Assembly: GCA_022824805.1 (NCBI GenBank)
Contig: JAJDZE010000108.1
Location: 1 to 49,712 of the forward strand
Length of the DNA stretch: 49,712 bases
Direction: 5' to 3'
Source: Acidimicrobiia bacterium
GTDB lineage: Bacteria; Actinomycetota; Acidimicrobiia; Acidimicrobiales; Poriferisodalaceae
In this document: one piece after another, positions 9,370-19,600 of the stretch
How positions within the stretch are numbered: position 1 is the stretch's first letter
Layout of the letters: every line of letters starts with the position of its first letter
Translations under genes and position numbers: made by a program
Notes under the pieces: model-generated
What the model saw: the letters and a program-made list of their open reading frames with translations, nothing else
Database searches by the model: none
Told to the model about the DNA's origin: nothing

Positions 9370-11076
9370 ATGACCGGATCACACCGACGGCTGTGGCGCC
9401 TGCTGGCGCTGCTGTTCGCGTTCTCGCTGATAGCTGCTGCGTGCGGCGGCGGTGACGACGACGACGCCGGCGACGGCACCACCGACGCAGGCACGCAAAC
9501 GGCCGATGAGGACATGGCCGATGAGGACATGGCCGACGAGGAGATGGCCGACGAGGCCGAGCCGGAGGACGAGGGCTCCATCGGCGGCGGCATCACCCAG
9601 GAGGCGCTGGAAGAAGACGCCGCCGAAGACGAGGGTGACATGGCCGACGACGACATGGCCGACGACGGCATGATGAGCGTCGACATCGACGACTTCGACC
9701 TGTCCTCCATCGACGGCATCTGGGAGCTGGCCGCGGCGCAGCGTGCAGCAATCGTCAGCAATCTGACTGCCGGCATCGAGGCCGGCGACTACGGCGTCGG
9801 CAGCGATGGCATCCTGCGCGGTCCGTCAGGCTTCGAGATCGACATGAACGAGTGCCCGTCCGACTGGTCGGACACCACCGGCATCACCGAGGACACTATC
9901 CGGATCGGTCAGACCACGGTGAAGTCGGGCAACCTGGCTGCCTACGGCGACATCACCGTCGGCTGGGAGAACTACTACGAGTACGTCAACGCGACCGGCG
10001 GCGTCGCCGGCAAGGAGATGGTGCTGATCTCACGCGACGACGGCTATGTGGCCGCGCAGACCATCGAGTTCATCGACGAGCTGATCGAGTCGGAGAACGT
10101 CTTCGCCCTGCACACGCTGGGCTCGCCGAACACGCTGGCCGTGTACGACCAGATCAACGATGAGTGCATCCCGCAGGTCATGGTCGCGACCGGCCACCCG
10201 GCTTGGGGCGACCCGGTGAACCACCCGTGGACGACCGGCATGCAGATGTCGTACTCGACCGAGGCGATCCTGTGGGGCAACTGGATCAAGGAGAATCTGG
10301 CCGACGAACTGCCAGTGAAGGTCGCGGGTCTGGTGATGGACAACGACTTCGGCTTGGCCTATGAGCTTGGCTTCGAGGCCTATGCGCACGCCAACCCCGA
10401 TGTCGTCAGCGAGTTCATCCCGGTGCGCCACGACCCGGCTGCGCCGACGCTGACCAACGAGGTCACCACGATCGCTGCCGGCAGCCCCAACGTGTTCATC
10501 TCGATGACGGCCGGCAACCCGTGCTTGCTCGCCATCCAGGAGGTCGATGCGTCTGGCCTGCTCGACGATCTGTCGGTGGCGTTCACGCCGTCGGTCTGCA
10601 AGGCCGTGGCTGCCTATATGGCGCCGGCGGGCGACTCGGCTCACAACTGGTGGATCGTGGGCGGCGGCGTCAAGGACTCCACCGACCCGAAGCACGTGGA
10701 CGAGCCGTTTATCGCGTTCCTGCGTGCCGAGCTGGCAGATCGTGGTCTCGATCCCGAGATCTCGCTGCTGGGCACCGGCTACTACTTCGCCTACCCGCAC
10801 ACTGAGGCGATCCGGGTGGCCGCAGAGCTGCCCGGCGGGCTGACCAGGACCAACTTCATCCTGGCTGCGCGTTCGCTCGACATCTACCACCCGCTGCTGC
10901 TCGACGGCATCAACTTCGCAGCCGACGGCGCTGTGGACGGCTACTACATCGAGGGTTCCGATTTCAGCCAGTACGACGCCACAGAGCAGACGTGGAACAT
11001 CGTCGGCGACATCGTGGATGTCAACGGCGGCTCGCCGAACTGCGCTTGGGACAAGGACAACGGCGGCTGCCGCTGA
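9370..11076 (+). CDS. Branched-chain-amino-acid-type ABC substrate-binding lipoprotein (copy 2)
   Basis: A 568-residue paralogue of the preceding gene. It has the same plan: lipobox LIAAAC, an acidic Met-containing linker with DEDMADEDMADEEM-type units, then the type-1 periplasmic binding domain and the tail CAWDKDNGGCR. Long blocks are identical between the copies, including TLGSPNTLAVYD, LVMDNDFGLAYELGF and AFTPSVCKA. The linker and the region after residue 100 differ most, which suggests a ligand shift after duplication. A GGGGGAG site precedes the ATG. The 215-nt gap before it leaves room for its own promoter. No transporter partner is nearby. Confidence 0.85.
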   Translation: MTGSHRRLWRLLALLFAFSLIAAACGGGDDDDAGDGTTDAGTQTADEDMADEDMADEEMADEAEPEDEGSIGGGITQEALEEDAAEDEGDMADDDMADDGMMSVDIDDFDLSSIDGIWELAAAQRAAIVSNLTAGIEAGDYGVGSDGILRGPSGFEIDMNECPSDWSDTTGITEDTIRIGQTTVKSGNLAAYGDITVGWENYYEYVNATGGVAGKEMVLISRDDGYVAAQTIEFIDELIESENVFALHTLGSPNTLAVYDQINDECIPQVMVATGHPAWGDPVNHPWTTGMQMSYSTEAILWGNWIKENLADELPVKVAGLVMDNDFGLAYELGFEAYAHANPDVVSEFIPVRHDPAAPTLTNEVTTIAAGSPNVFISMTAGNPCLLAIQEVDASGLLDDLSVAFTPSVCKAVAAYMAPAGDSAHNWWIVGGGVKDSTDPKHVDEPFIAFLRAELADRGLDPEISLLGTGYYFAYPHTEAIRVAAELPGGLTRTNFILAARSLDIYHPLLLDGINFAADGAVDGYYIEGSDFSQYDATEQTWNIVGDIVDVNGGSPNCAWDKDNGGCR

Positions 11077-11102
11077 TCCTTTCCGGCTGATTGAGCGATA
11101 CA

Positions 11103-11155
11103 GGGCGGCCGTCGCCGCCGGGAGCGATCTCGGCAGCGGCGGCCGCCCGTCGCGT
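11103..11155. terminator. GC-rich hairpin after binding-protein copy 2
   Basis: Almost the same roughly 48-nt block as at 9219-9270, with about two differences and a slightly stronger stem (GGGCGGCCG with CGGCCGCCC). It lies 26 nt after the stop codon and also separates this gene from the convergent flavoprotein gene. Confidence 0.6.
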
Positions 11156-11177
11156 TCGGGTGACCGCCAGGTGTTGA

Positions 11178-12779
11178 TCAGGGGTCGATGAGGACGCCGG
11201 GGTTGAGGATGCCGTTGGGGTCGAGCCGCTTCTTGGCGGCCCGGACGGCTTCGGCGAACAGCTCGGGGCGCTGGCGGTCATAGGCGTTGGGGCGGTGCAT
11301 GCGGCCCACTGCGTGATGGTGCGTGCAGGTGCCGCCGGCCGCTTCGAGTGCCTCGTTGGCGGCGTCCTTGACGGTTTGCCACTGCTCGATCTCGCCGCCG
11401 TGGGTGCCCATGCCCGACCACGTGTAGTACGGCGCAGGGCCGTCGGTGTACACGTGGGTGAAGCGGCACGACAGCGAGTGGTGATCGCCGAAGACCTCGG
11501 CCAGCACGGCGCCCACCTTCTCGCGCACGACGGCATCGAACTCGGGCCACCGGTCCCAGGTGATGGCGGTCTCGAAGGTGTCGTTGATGAGGCCCAGCGA
11601 CGTCTCCACGCCGTTGCCCACGCCGATGAACGCGTTGCGCCATGCGCCCACCGCGCCGCCGCGGCCGGTGGGCGTGCCGGTGCCGTCGTCGATCTGGATC
11701 TCGTCGTCGGGCACGTGACCGTTGCACTCACGTGCGATCTCGACCGCCTGGGCGATGTTGTGGCGTTGGGTCAGCTCGGCCGATTCGAACGACACGATCA
11801 CCAGCGCGTGCTCGCCGTCCATCCCCGCCGCGCGTTCGGCTTCGGCAGGGTCCAAGATGCGCAGGTTGGCCGGCCACAGCTTGGCCTGAACCAGGTGCCG
11901 CACGGCGTCGTAGCCGGCTTCCCATGTGGGGAACGTGATGCCGGCCGTGGCGCGGAACGTGGGCCGCTTCTGGATGCGCATCCACGCCTCGGTGATGATC
12001 CCGTAGATGCCTTCGGAGCCGATCACCATGCGGTCGGGGCTGGGCCCTGCGCCCGAGCCGGGGAGCCGGCGCGATTCCCACCAGCCCGACGGCGTGATCA
12101 TCCGGGTCGATTCGACAAATTCGTCGATGTGGGTGTGATTGGTGGCGTAGTGGCCGCCCGAGCGTGTGGCGATCCATCCGCCGAGGGTGGAGAAGCGGAA
12201 CGACTGGGGGAAGTGGCGCAGCGTGTGGCCGCTGGGCCGCAGCTGATCTTCGAGGTGCGGGCCGAACACGCCGGCCTGGATGCGAGCCGCGCGCGACACG
12301 TCGTCGATCTCGAGCACCTGATCGAGCTGGTCGAGCGAAATCACCACGGTGGGACCGCGGTCCTCGGGCGGCGTCAGGCCCCAGACCACCGACGAGCCGC
12401 CGCCGTAGGGCACCGCGATGTAGCCGTTGGCGTCGCACCAGTCGAGCGTGGCCTCGACCTCGGTGTCGTTGCGGGGGTGGGCCACCACGTCGGGCGGGTT
12501 CGGGAAGTCGAGGTTGAAGGCCCGCACCCGCTCGGTGAAGTGGGCGCCGTAGGCGTAGCGGGCTCGGTCGTAGGTGCTGGTCGAGCACCAGCCGGCGACC
12601 GAGTCGCGAATCGCTATACGTGGTGCACGCAGGTCGGCATCGTCCACCGACGGCACCGGCTTCGCAGTGATCTCGGTGCCGTACTGGGCTGAGAGCTTCT
12701 TGGCCAGCTCAGCCCGCTCGGCGTCGGTGGGTTCCTCGGACTCCAGGCACCACGCCCAGAACGACTTGCGGTCTGCCAT
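11178..12779 (-). CDS. FAD-binding alkyl-DHAP synthase-like oxidase
   Basis: A 533-residue flavoprotein of the vanillyl-alcohol-oxidase/PCMH fold. The FAD pyrophosphate loop PYGGGSSV is at residues 124-131. The block RHFPQSFRFSTLGGW, the segment SGGHYATNHTHIDE and the late triple His (THHHAVGRMHRP, His 487-489) match alkyldihydroxyacetonephosphate synthase, which replaces an acyl by an alkyl chain in ether-lipid synthesis. A role as a D-lactate or glycolate-type dehydrogenase is the alternative. The start has a good GGAGG site. It lies 47 nt after the acyl-CoA dehydrogenase stop on the same strand, so the two are probably co-transcribed, which fits a lipid role. Confidence 0.82.
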   Translation of the reverse strand: MADRKSFWAWCLESEEPTDAERAELAKKLSAQYGTEITAKPVPSVDDADLRAPRIAIRDSVAGWCSTSTYDRARYAYGAHFTERVRAFNLDFPNPPDVVAHPRNDTEVEATLDWCDANGYIAVPYGGGSSVVWGLTPPEDRGPTVVISLDQLDQVLEIDDVSRAARIQAGVFGPHLEDQLRPSGHTLRHFPQSFRFSTLGGWIATRSGGHYATNHTHIDEFVESTRMITPSGWWESRRLPGSGAGPSPDRMVIGSEGIYGIITEAWMRIQKRPTFRATAGITFPTWEAGYDAVRHLVQAKLWPANLRILDPAEAERAAGMDGEHALVIVSFESAELTQRHNIAQAVEIARECNGHVPDDEIQIDDGTGTPTGRGGAVGAWRNAFIGVGNGVETSLGLINDTFETAITWDRWPEFDAVVREKVGAVLAEVFGDHHSLSCRFTHVYTDGPAPYYTWSGMGTHGGEIEQWQTVKDAANEALEAAGGTCTHHHAVGRMHRPNAYDRQRPELFAEAVRAAKKRLDPNGILNPGVLIDP

Positions 12780-12826
12780 GACTTGTACCTCCAGCTATGC
12801 GCCCGTCAACCTACGCCAGCCTGGTC

Positions 12827-14104
12827 TCAGTCGTCAGCGAGCAGGGCGCGGCTGATGACCAGTTTCTGGATCTCGCTCGTGCCCTCGCCGATGATCATGA
12901 GCGGGGCGTCGCGGTAGTAGCGCTCCACCGGGTACTCGGTGGAGAACCCGTTCCCGCCGTGAATGCGCATGGCGTCCAGCGACAGCTCTGCAGCCGTTTC
13001 CGATGCGAACAGCTTGGCCATGCCCGCAGCCAGGTCGACCCGCTCGCCCGCATCGGCTTTGCGGGCGGCGTCGTAGGTCATCAGCCGTGCCGCGTGCAGC
13101 TTGGTGGCCATCTCGGCGATCTTGAAGGCGATCGCCTGGTGCTTGGCGATGGGCTTGCCGAAGGCTTCACGCTCCTTCGCGTACGCGACCGCGGCGTCAT
13201 AGGCGGCCTGGGCCACGCCGACGCCCCGGGCCGCCACGTTGATGCGCCCCAGCTCCAGTGCCGCCAGCGCCCACCGCAGCCCGTTGCCGATGCCGCCGCC
13301 GTGACCCGCACCGTCGCCCCCGCTCTGGCCTCGGCTGGCGGCATCCGTGAGGCCGTCGCCGCCCAGCACCCGATCCGCCGGCACCCGGTGATCCACGTAC
13401 GACATCTCGACGGTCTCCAGCCCGCGGTAGCCGATCTTGTCGATCTTGCGGCTGACCGTGATACCGCCCGAGTGCTTGCCCGGCGTCTTGTCGACCAGGA
13501 AGCAGGTGATGCCCGAGCTGCCCGACGGGTCGCCTTCAGGCACCCGAGCCAGCAGCGCCACGATTCCCGCTCGCTCGCCGTTGGTGACCCACATCTTCGT
13601 GCCGTTGATGACGAACTCGTCGCCGTCGCGCACCGCACGGCAGCGCAGCGCTCCGGCGTCTGAGCCGCTGTCGGGCTCTGACAGCGAGAAGCAGCCGCGC
13701 AGCTTGCCGGTGGCCATTGGTGGCAGCGACCGGTTGCGCTGTTCGTCGGTGCCGAAGCGGTCGATCAGCTTGGCGCAGATGAGGTGGCTATTGACGATGC
13801 CTGCCAGCGACATCCAGCCGCGCGACAGCTCCTCGATCACCCGCGCGTAGGTCACGTGGTCGAGGTCGAGCCCGCCGTGCGATTCAGGAATGGTCGCCCC
13901 GAACAGGCCGAATTCCGCCATCTGTTCGGCCATCGCGGTGGGGTACTCGTCGGCCAGCTCCAGGGCCGACGACCCCGGCACCACCACCTCGTCAACCCAG
14001 CGCCGCAGCGTCTCGATGATCTCGTCCGCGACGTCGTCTGCGGCCTCGTCGTTGTCGTGCACCGATCCTCCCAACATGGCTTGTGCCGATGCTTGCCCCG
14101 TCAT
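12827..14104 (-). CDS. Acyl-CoA dehydrogenase with Gly-rich insert
   Basis: A 425-residue FAD-dependent acyl-CoA dehydrogenase that oxidises an acyl-CoA to a 2-enoyl-CoA. Family landmarks are CFSLSEPDSGSDAGAL, the WVTNGERAG flavin region, REAFGKPIAKHQAIAFKIAEMA and the C-terminal RIHGGNGFSTEYPVERYYRDA followed by EGTSEIQ. A Gly/Asp-rich stretch of about 30 residues sits at the junction of the beta domain and the C-terminal helical domain; relatives normally have only a short turn there. The start at 14104 is preceded by AGGAG; 14077 is an alternative. It heads a probable two-gene operon with the downstream flavoprotein. Confidence 0.9.
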   Translation of the reverse strand: MTGQASAQAMLGGSVHDNDEAADDVADEIIETLRRWVDEVVVPGSSALELADEYPTAMAEQMAEFGLFGATIPESHGGLDLDHVTYARVIEELSRGWMSLAGIVNSHLICAKLIDRFGTDEQRNRSLPPMATGKLRGCFSLSEPDSGSDAGALRCRAVRDGDEFVINGTKMWVTNGERAGIVALLARVPEGDPSGSSGITCFLVDKTPGKHSGGITVSRKIDKIGYRGLETVEMSYVDHRVPADRVLGGDGLTDAASRGQSGGDGAGHGGGIGNGLRWALAALELGRINVAARGVGVAQAAYDAAVAYAKEREAFGKPIAKHQAIAFKIAEMATKLHAARLMTYDAARKADAGERVDLAAGMAKLFASETAAELSLDAMRIHGGNGFSTEYPVERYYRDAPLMIIGEGTSEIQKLVISRALLADD

Positions 14105-14170
14105 CGACGCGATGTTGCTCCTAGCATTCGCGCCGACTGAATGCAGCAGCGAGCACGACGGAGTACGACG

Positions 14171-15214
14171 ATGAAGATATCCATGGCGATCGGAGCGGGC
14201 GCGAGCTTGGACCCCAAGCGCCTCACCCAGCATGTGACCGACCTCGAAGCCGCTGGCGTCGACATGATCTGGGGCGGCGAGATCTACGGCTTCGACTTGG
14301 TGTCGACGCTGGCGTACGTGGCCGCCAAGACCGAGCGCATCCAGCTCATGACCGGCATCCTGCCGATCTACTCGCGCAGCCCTGCGATCATCGCCCAGAC
14401 CGCCATGACCATCGACACGCTGTCGGAGGGCCGGTTCATCCTGGGGCTCGGCACCTCGGGACCCCAGGTGATCGAGGGCTGGCACGGCGTGCCGTTCTCC
14501 AAGCCGATGGGACGCACCCGCGACGTGATCGAGATCTGCCGCAAGGTCTGGTCGGGCGACAAGGTGGTCCACGAGGGCAGTGCCGTCAGCCTGCCCTATG
14601 ACGGGGGCACGGGCCTGGGCAAGCCGCTCAAGCTCATGGCCAAGCCGCACCGCCGCGACATCCCGATCGCGGTCGCGTCGATCGGCCCGCGCAACGTGGA
14701 GATGACTGCCGAGCTCGCCGAGGTGTGGCAGCCCATCCACTTCCTTCCCGAGAAGTTCAACGACGTGTGGGGCGATGCGCTGGCCGCAGGCGGCGCCAAG
14801 CGCTCCGACGACTTGGCCGACCTGCAGATCGTGGCCGGCGGCACCGTGGCGATGGGCTCGGGCCCGATGGTCGAGGGGGTCCGCAAGGGCGTGCGTGACA
14901 ACGTGGGCTTCTACGTCGGCGGCATGGGCGCTCGCGACAAGAACTTCTACAACGACCTGTTCAAGCGCTACGGCTACGTGGACGAGGCCGAGAAGATCCA
15001 GGACCTGTTCCTGACCGGCAAGCGAGACGAGGCCTTCGCCGCAGTGCCCGACGACTACGTCGACAGGGCCAGCCTCACCGGCGACCCCGAGCGGGTACGC
15101 GAGCGCATCGAGGTGTACCGCTCGGTGGGCGTGAGCTACCTCGACATCACCATCCCGCCCGAAACCGAGAATCCCCTCGAGGTCATCTCTCAGATCAAGG
15201 CCTGGGCCGAGTAG
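14171..15214 (+). CDS. LLM-class F420-dependent oxidoreductase
   Basis: A 347-residue luciferase-like TIM-barrel protein that begins MKISMAIGAG. It shows IWGGEIYGFD, TERIQLMTGILPIYSRSP, the family stretch LSEGRFILGLGTSGPQVIEGWHG and a C-terminal GDPERVRERIEVYRSVGVSYLDI. It resembles actinomycete F420-dependent reductases such as tetrahydromethanopterin-reductase-like proteins. A GGAG site lies 7 nt before the ATG. It is divergent from the acyl-CoA dehydrogenase across a 66-nt gap. It is not closely similar to the other LLM protein at 6219-7136. Substrate unknown. Confidence 0.88.
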   Translation: MKISMAIGAGASLDPKRLTQHVTDLEAAGVDMIWGGEIYGFDLVSTLAYVAAKTERIQLMTGILPIYSRSPAIIAQTAMTIDTLSEGRFILGLGTSGPQVIEGWHGVPFSKPMGRTRDVIEICRKVWSGDKVVHEGSAVSLPYDGGTGLGKPLKLMAKPHRRDIPIAVASIGPRNVEMTAELAEVWQPIHFLPEKFNDVWGDALAAGGAKRSDDLADLQIVAGGTVAMGSGPMVEGVRKGVRDNVGFYVGGMGARDKNFYNDLFKRYGYVDEAEKIQDLFLTGKRDEAFAAVPDDYVDRASLTGDPERVRERIEVYRSVGVSYLDITIPPETENPLEVISQIKAWAE

Positions 15215-15309
15215 CGGACGGCCTTGTGCCCGACCATCTGGCGCGGACGGGTGTTGGTCCCTCTGGCGCGGTGGCGTAGTTCGTCAACCCGTCGGCTATA
15301 ACGCAACCG

Positions 15310-16596
15310 ATGGTCGAGTTGCCGCCGATAACTCCGATGCCCGCCGTCGCCGATTGCGTGCTCCCGTGGGACGGCCCCGTCAGCGACACTGTGGCGGCCA
15401 TCGGCGCCGCCCGGTCGGCGTGCGGCGACACCTTCGTGGTCGACAGCGGCGACGATCGCTACCTGTTCCTGTTCTCACCGGTCGGCCTCAGGCATTTCTA
15501 CGCCGTTCCCGAACAGCAGGCCAGCAAAGCCCTTGCCGACTGGAAGATGCTCAGCCGCAAGCTTCCCGACGAGCTCTTCGACGGTCGGCGGACCCTGCCC
15601 CACGAGATGTTCACCCGAGCCCAGGAGTCGGGCCTGCGAGCTTCGCTGGAAGCGGCCATCTCGGCCCAACTGGCAGAACTGAGTCACGGCGCCGAGATCG
15701 ATCTGTTCGATTTCGCCCGACAGCTCGGCCACCGCATGGGTCTGGCCAGCTGGGGCGGCCGCGAGATGCTGCACTCAGCCAGATTCGAGGAACTGACTGC
15801 AGCGCTGGATGTGCTCGACGGGTCTGAGGCATTCGTGGCGCCTGCCCGCATGCGAGATGTCGCACGGTCGGGCAAGGCCGCCGAGTACGCCGCCATGGCC
15901 AAGGCCGAGCAGATCCTGGCCGACTCGGTGGCCTCCCGTCGCCGGCCTGTCGGCGACGTGCTGGACACGATCCTCGAACGATGGGCAGACGCCCCCGATG
16001 CGCAGAGACGAGTCGGCGTGGCCCGCGACGTGATACTGATCCACATCGCGTCGATGTCCAACCTGTTCGCAGCGCTCGGTTGGTCGCTTGTCCATCTGGT
16101 GCAGCATCCCGACGTGATCGACCGCGTACGGGTCCGCCGGGGCGACGATCACGACTTGGCGTCGCGTTGCGCGCTGGAATCGACTCGCATCGGCCAGCGA
16201 TCCATCATGCTGCGCATGGTGCTCGAACCCGTGACCATCGATGACGGCATTCGGAACTACGAGGTTTCTCCCGGCGCCTCGCTGGCGACATTCCTGCCGC
16301 TGATGAACATGTCTGCCGGGCCAGGGTTGGATCGCTACGACCCCGACCGGTGGCAGGGGCCTCGCCTGGTGTCGCCGTCGGGGCTGCCCCCCGAGTCGGT
16401 CGTCACCTTCGGCGTGGCCCCCCACGCCTGTCCGGCCCGGCCCTTTTCCCTGACGGCGATGTCGCGAGCAATAGAGCAGCTGTTCGACGCGTACGAGCTG
16501 GTGCCGCAGTTCGACGATCCCAAGCCGCGCCCCGACCAGATCGGGGGTGTGGCCCGTGCAGCAGGAAGCTGCCGTGTGGCAGTGCAAGCCCGCTGA
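15310..16596 (+). CDS. Cytochrome P450 (atypical, CYP7/CYP8-like)
   Basis: A 428-residue probable heme-thiolate monooxygenase. The heme-ligand region reads FGVAPHACPARPFSL, with the axial Cys at about residue 376. The K-helix ExxR is present as ESTR at about residue 296, and a YDPDRW segment lies before the heme loop. The I-helix reads IASMSNLFAALGW and lacks the usual acid-alcohol pair, so oxygen activation may be non-standard, as in some CYP7/CYP8 isomerase-like members. No ferredoxin or reductase gene is adjacent. It starts 95 nt after the LLM oxidoreductase on the same strand and is convergent with the helicase gene. Confidence 0.75.
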   Translation: MVELPPITPMPAVADCVLPWDGPVSDTVAAIGAARSACGDTFVVDSGDDRYLFLFSPVGLRHFYAVPEQQASKALADWKMLSRKLPDELFDGRRTLPHEMFTRAQESGLRASLEAAISAQLAELSHGAEIDLFDFARQLGHRMGLASWGGREMLHSARFEELTAALDVLDGSEAFVAPARMRDVARSGKAAEYAAMAKAEQILADSVASRRRPVGDVLDTILERWADAPDAQRRVGVARDVILIHIASMSNLFAALGWSLVHLVQHPDVIDRVRVRRGDDHDLASRCALESTRIGQRSIMLRMVLEPVTIDDGIRNYEVSPGASLATFLPLMNMSAGPGLDRYDPDRWQGPRLVSPSGLPPESVVTFGVAPHACPARPFSLTAMSRAIEQLFDAYELVPQFDDPKPRPDQIGGVARAAGSCRVAVQAR

Positions 16597-16661
16597 CACA
16601 GCTGCCGAGCCGCCCGTGCTCCGAGCCACTCCAGCCTCTCATCGCCAGCAGCGTCGGGGGC

Positions 16662-19600
16662 TCAGTACAGACCCATGGAGCAGATGATTGACGGCGCGGC
16701 ATCGTCGTCGTAGCGCGGCGGCGGTTCGCACAGCCTGCCGTCGCGCCATAGGTCCACTACCAATGCAGCGAGGTCGATCGGCGACCGGTCGCGCACGGCG
16801 TTCGCAAGCCGTTGTGTGGCCGACTCCAGCAGCGGGCTCTCGTTGATCAAGTCGTGCGCTCGCGACAGCTCGTCGGCGCTGAACAGCAGGTTGTCGTCGA
16901 ATGATCGCATGTGGCTGTGCAGCGTGTTCCACACCTTGCCTCGCACGCCTTGCAGGGAGGTGATGGTGCGTCCCGATGCCGCGTGCAGCGGGCCTCCGAG
17001 GGCTGCCGCCACCAGCTCGTGGTGGTTGTGAAGGCGCGGTGCCGACGGGGTCGCGGGCTCGCACCGGGCGCGCCGCAATGCCTCTTGGGGGGTGACGCGG
17101 CGTGCTTGCGCTGTGCCGGCCTCCACCGCCGCGAAGGCGTCGCTGCCAGTGACGGTGCGCGAATGCACGATGACCGCACCCGCACCGTGCCCGGATGATT
17201 CCGCTTCCTTGGTCGCATAGACGACGTTCGGCAGCTTGGCTGCGGCGTCAGCGGCCTCTGGGTGCTCATGCTTGGCGTGGCGCCAGATTTCATAGGCCAT
17301 CGACACCGGGTCCACTTCCTCGACGTCACCGTCGATGCGGAAATCGGAGTGTTCGTCGTAGAGCGCAGCGATGGTGCGACGTTCGGATGCATCGCCGAAG
17401 AACTGCTCGTCCGACCCGAGCAAGGCGGCCGACTCTGCCAACCGGTCGCGGATCCGCTCCCTGAGCCGGATCTCGTCCTCGATTCTTCCTGCGGGCAACA
17501 GCGAATACACCAGCACCTCCGATGCCGCCTGCCCGATGCGGTCCACCCGGCCGGCTCGCTGCACCAGCCTCACCACGGCCCAAGGAAGGTCGTAGTTGAC
17601 CACGATGCGTGCATCTTGCAGGTTCTGCCCTTCCGACAGCACATCGGTGGACACGAGCACTCGCAGTTCCTCGCCGGCTTTGACGCTTGGCGCCCGGCTC
17701 GAACGCGGCGAGAACCTGCGGGCCAGCGAACTCGGATCGGGTGCGTCGCCGGTGACTGCGCCTGCTGCGCCGATGCCTCTGCGCTCCAGTTCGGCAACGA
17801 CATAGTCGGCCGTGTCGGCAGACTCGGTGAACACGAGCACCTTCTCGGTGGGATGGAGGTCGCTGACGATGCGTTCGAGCGCGGCCAGTTTGCCATCGCG
17901 GGCAGGGTCCCAGGTGCCGTACCGCCCGAGCATTCCAGCGATCGTCTCGGTGTCGGCGAGCAGGTCATCACGCAGATCCGGCAGGAACGCTTGTGGGAGC
18001 ACCCAGCGCACCCGTGCCGGGTTCGCGGCACGCAGCTCGTCGTAGGCACGCCGCGCTGGCAGGCTCGGGTCGGCGAAGAGCGCACCTGCGGCACCCGGTC
18101 CGGCGCTGCGCTTCCTATCGCTGGGCCCGCTGGCCGGTTCGTAGTAATCCTCGTCGGCGTCGAGACTGTCGCTGTCCCACCGTGCGTCGGCTTCCCAGAT
18201 GTGATTGCCGACCGGCCCGACGGGCACTGGCTGGCCGGTGTCGAGGGCGTGCAGCGCGACCAAGTTGCGCAGGCGGTGTCGGCGAAGTGTCGCCAGGTAC
18301 GCCGGCCCCGAAGACGACAGCCGCTTGTACATCATGATCCGGGTGAAGCCGGACAGGTTTCCGCGGCCCGCATTGCGCAGATCGTCGACGAGCTGCTGCT
18401 CGGTGTCGTCGGCTGGTTGGTAGCGGTGGCGCAGGTAGTCGCCCAGCCGGTAGCGGGGCAGGCTGAGGCTCCCGATGGCGTCCAGCGTCTCGTCGTCGGC
18501 CATTGGCGCAGCGGCATCGTCGCCGGCGAGGTCGCGGGCGACGGGCACCGGTGTCCGGCGCGGGAAATAGAAGCGCTCGCCATTGCCGAAGGTGAGGTAG
18601 CGCCGCCCGTCCCTGTCGGTTCGGGCATAGTTCTCTTCCACGAACGCTCGGGTGCGCCGCACCAGGTACTGCGACAGCAGCGCCTGCCAGTCGTCAAGAT
18701 GGTCAGACTTCCTGAACGCTGCGAGGCTCGTCAGGTGCCGCCCGCCGAGGCGATACTCGAAGTCGGCGGCGCCTTCGCGATGCTCGGCGATGGCCCGCTC
18801 GGGCCGCAGGCCCACATCGTCGTCGGGCTTGATGAACAGCGCCAGCTGTGCTGCGAGGTCATCGAAGCCCTTGTTGTAAGGCGTGGCGCTGAGCAGTAGC
18901 ACCCGCGAGTCGTTGTCGGCAATGTAGGCCCGCAGCGCCTGATGGTCGCGTCGGCGCTCGTTGCGCAGGTTGTGGGCCTCGTCGATGATCACCAGCCGGT
19001 GGCGCCTGGCGTCGGACAACTCACGATGCACCATCGACAGCGACACAGCTCTGCCGCGTACTTCGTAGCGGTGCAGGTAGTCGCGCCACATCCCCACGAG
19101 GTTCTTCGGGCAGGCCACGAGCGTTTCGAACCCGTGTTCTTCCTGGAGGAGTCGGGCGACAGCCGTGCCGACGAGAGTCTTGCCGAGGCCGACCACGTCG
19201 CCGATCATCGCTCCGCCCTTGGCCATCACGATTCGAGCGGCGATCTTGGTGGCTGCGGTCTGGAATGCCAACAGTTCGGCCTCCATGGAGGCCGGCAGGC
19301 CGAACTGCACCAAGCCTTCCCGTGCCTCTTTGGACAGGTGATAGGCCATTTTGAGGTACACGAGGTACGGGTCGAGCGGATCGGGCGCCGCCCACGACCG
19401 CTCGATGATCTCGGCGATCTGCGGTTCGACTGGCACAGTGAAGCGGTCGTCCCAGCGGTGCTCGAACCATGCGGCGAGCTTCGCTGTGGCGTCGGTGTCG
19501 AGCACGTCGGTGTTGAGCTCCCCCTGGGAGCGCAGCCCGGCCGCAGTCAGATTCGACGAGCCCACGTAGCCGACTCGGGGCGCCGCGGTGTCGCTGCGAT

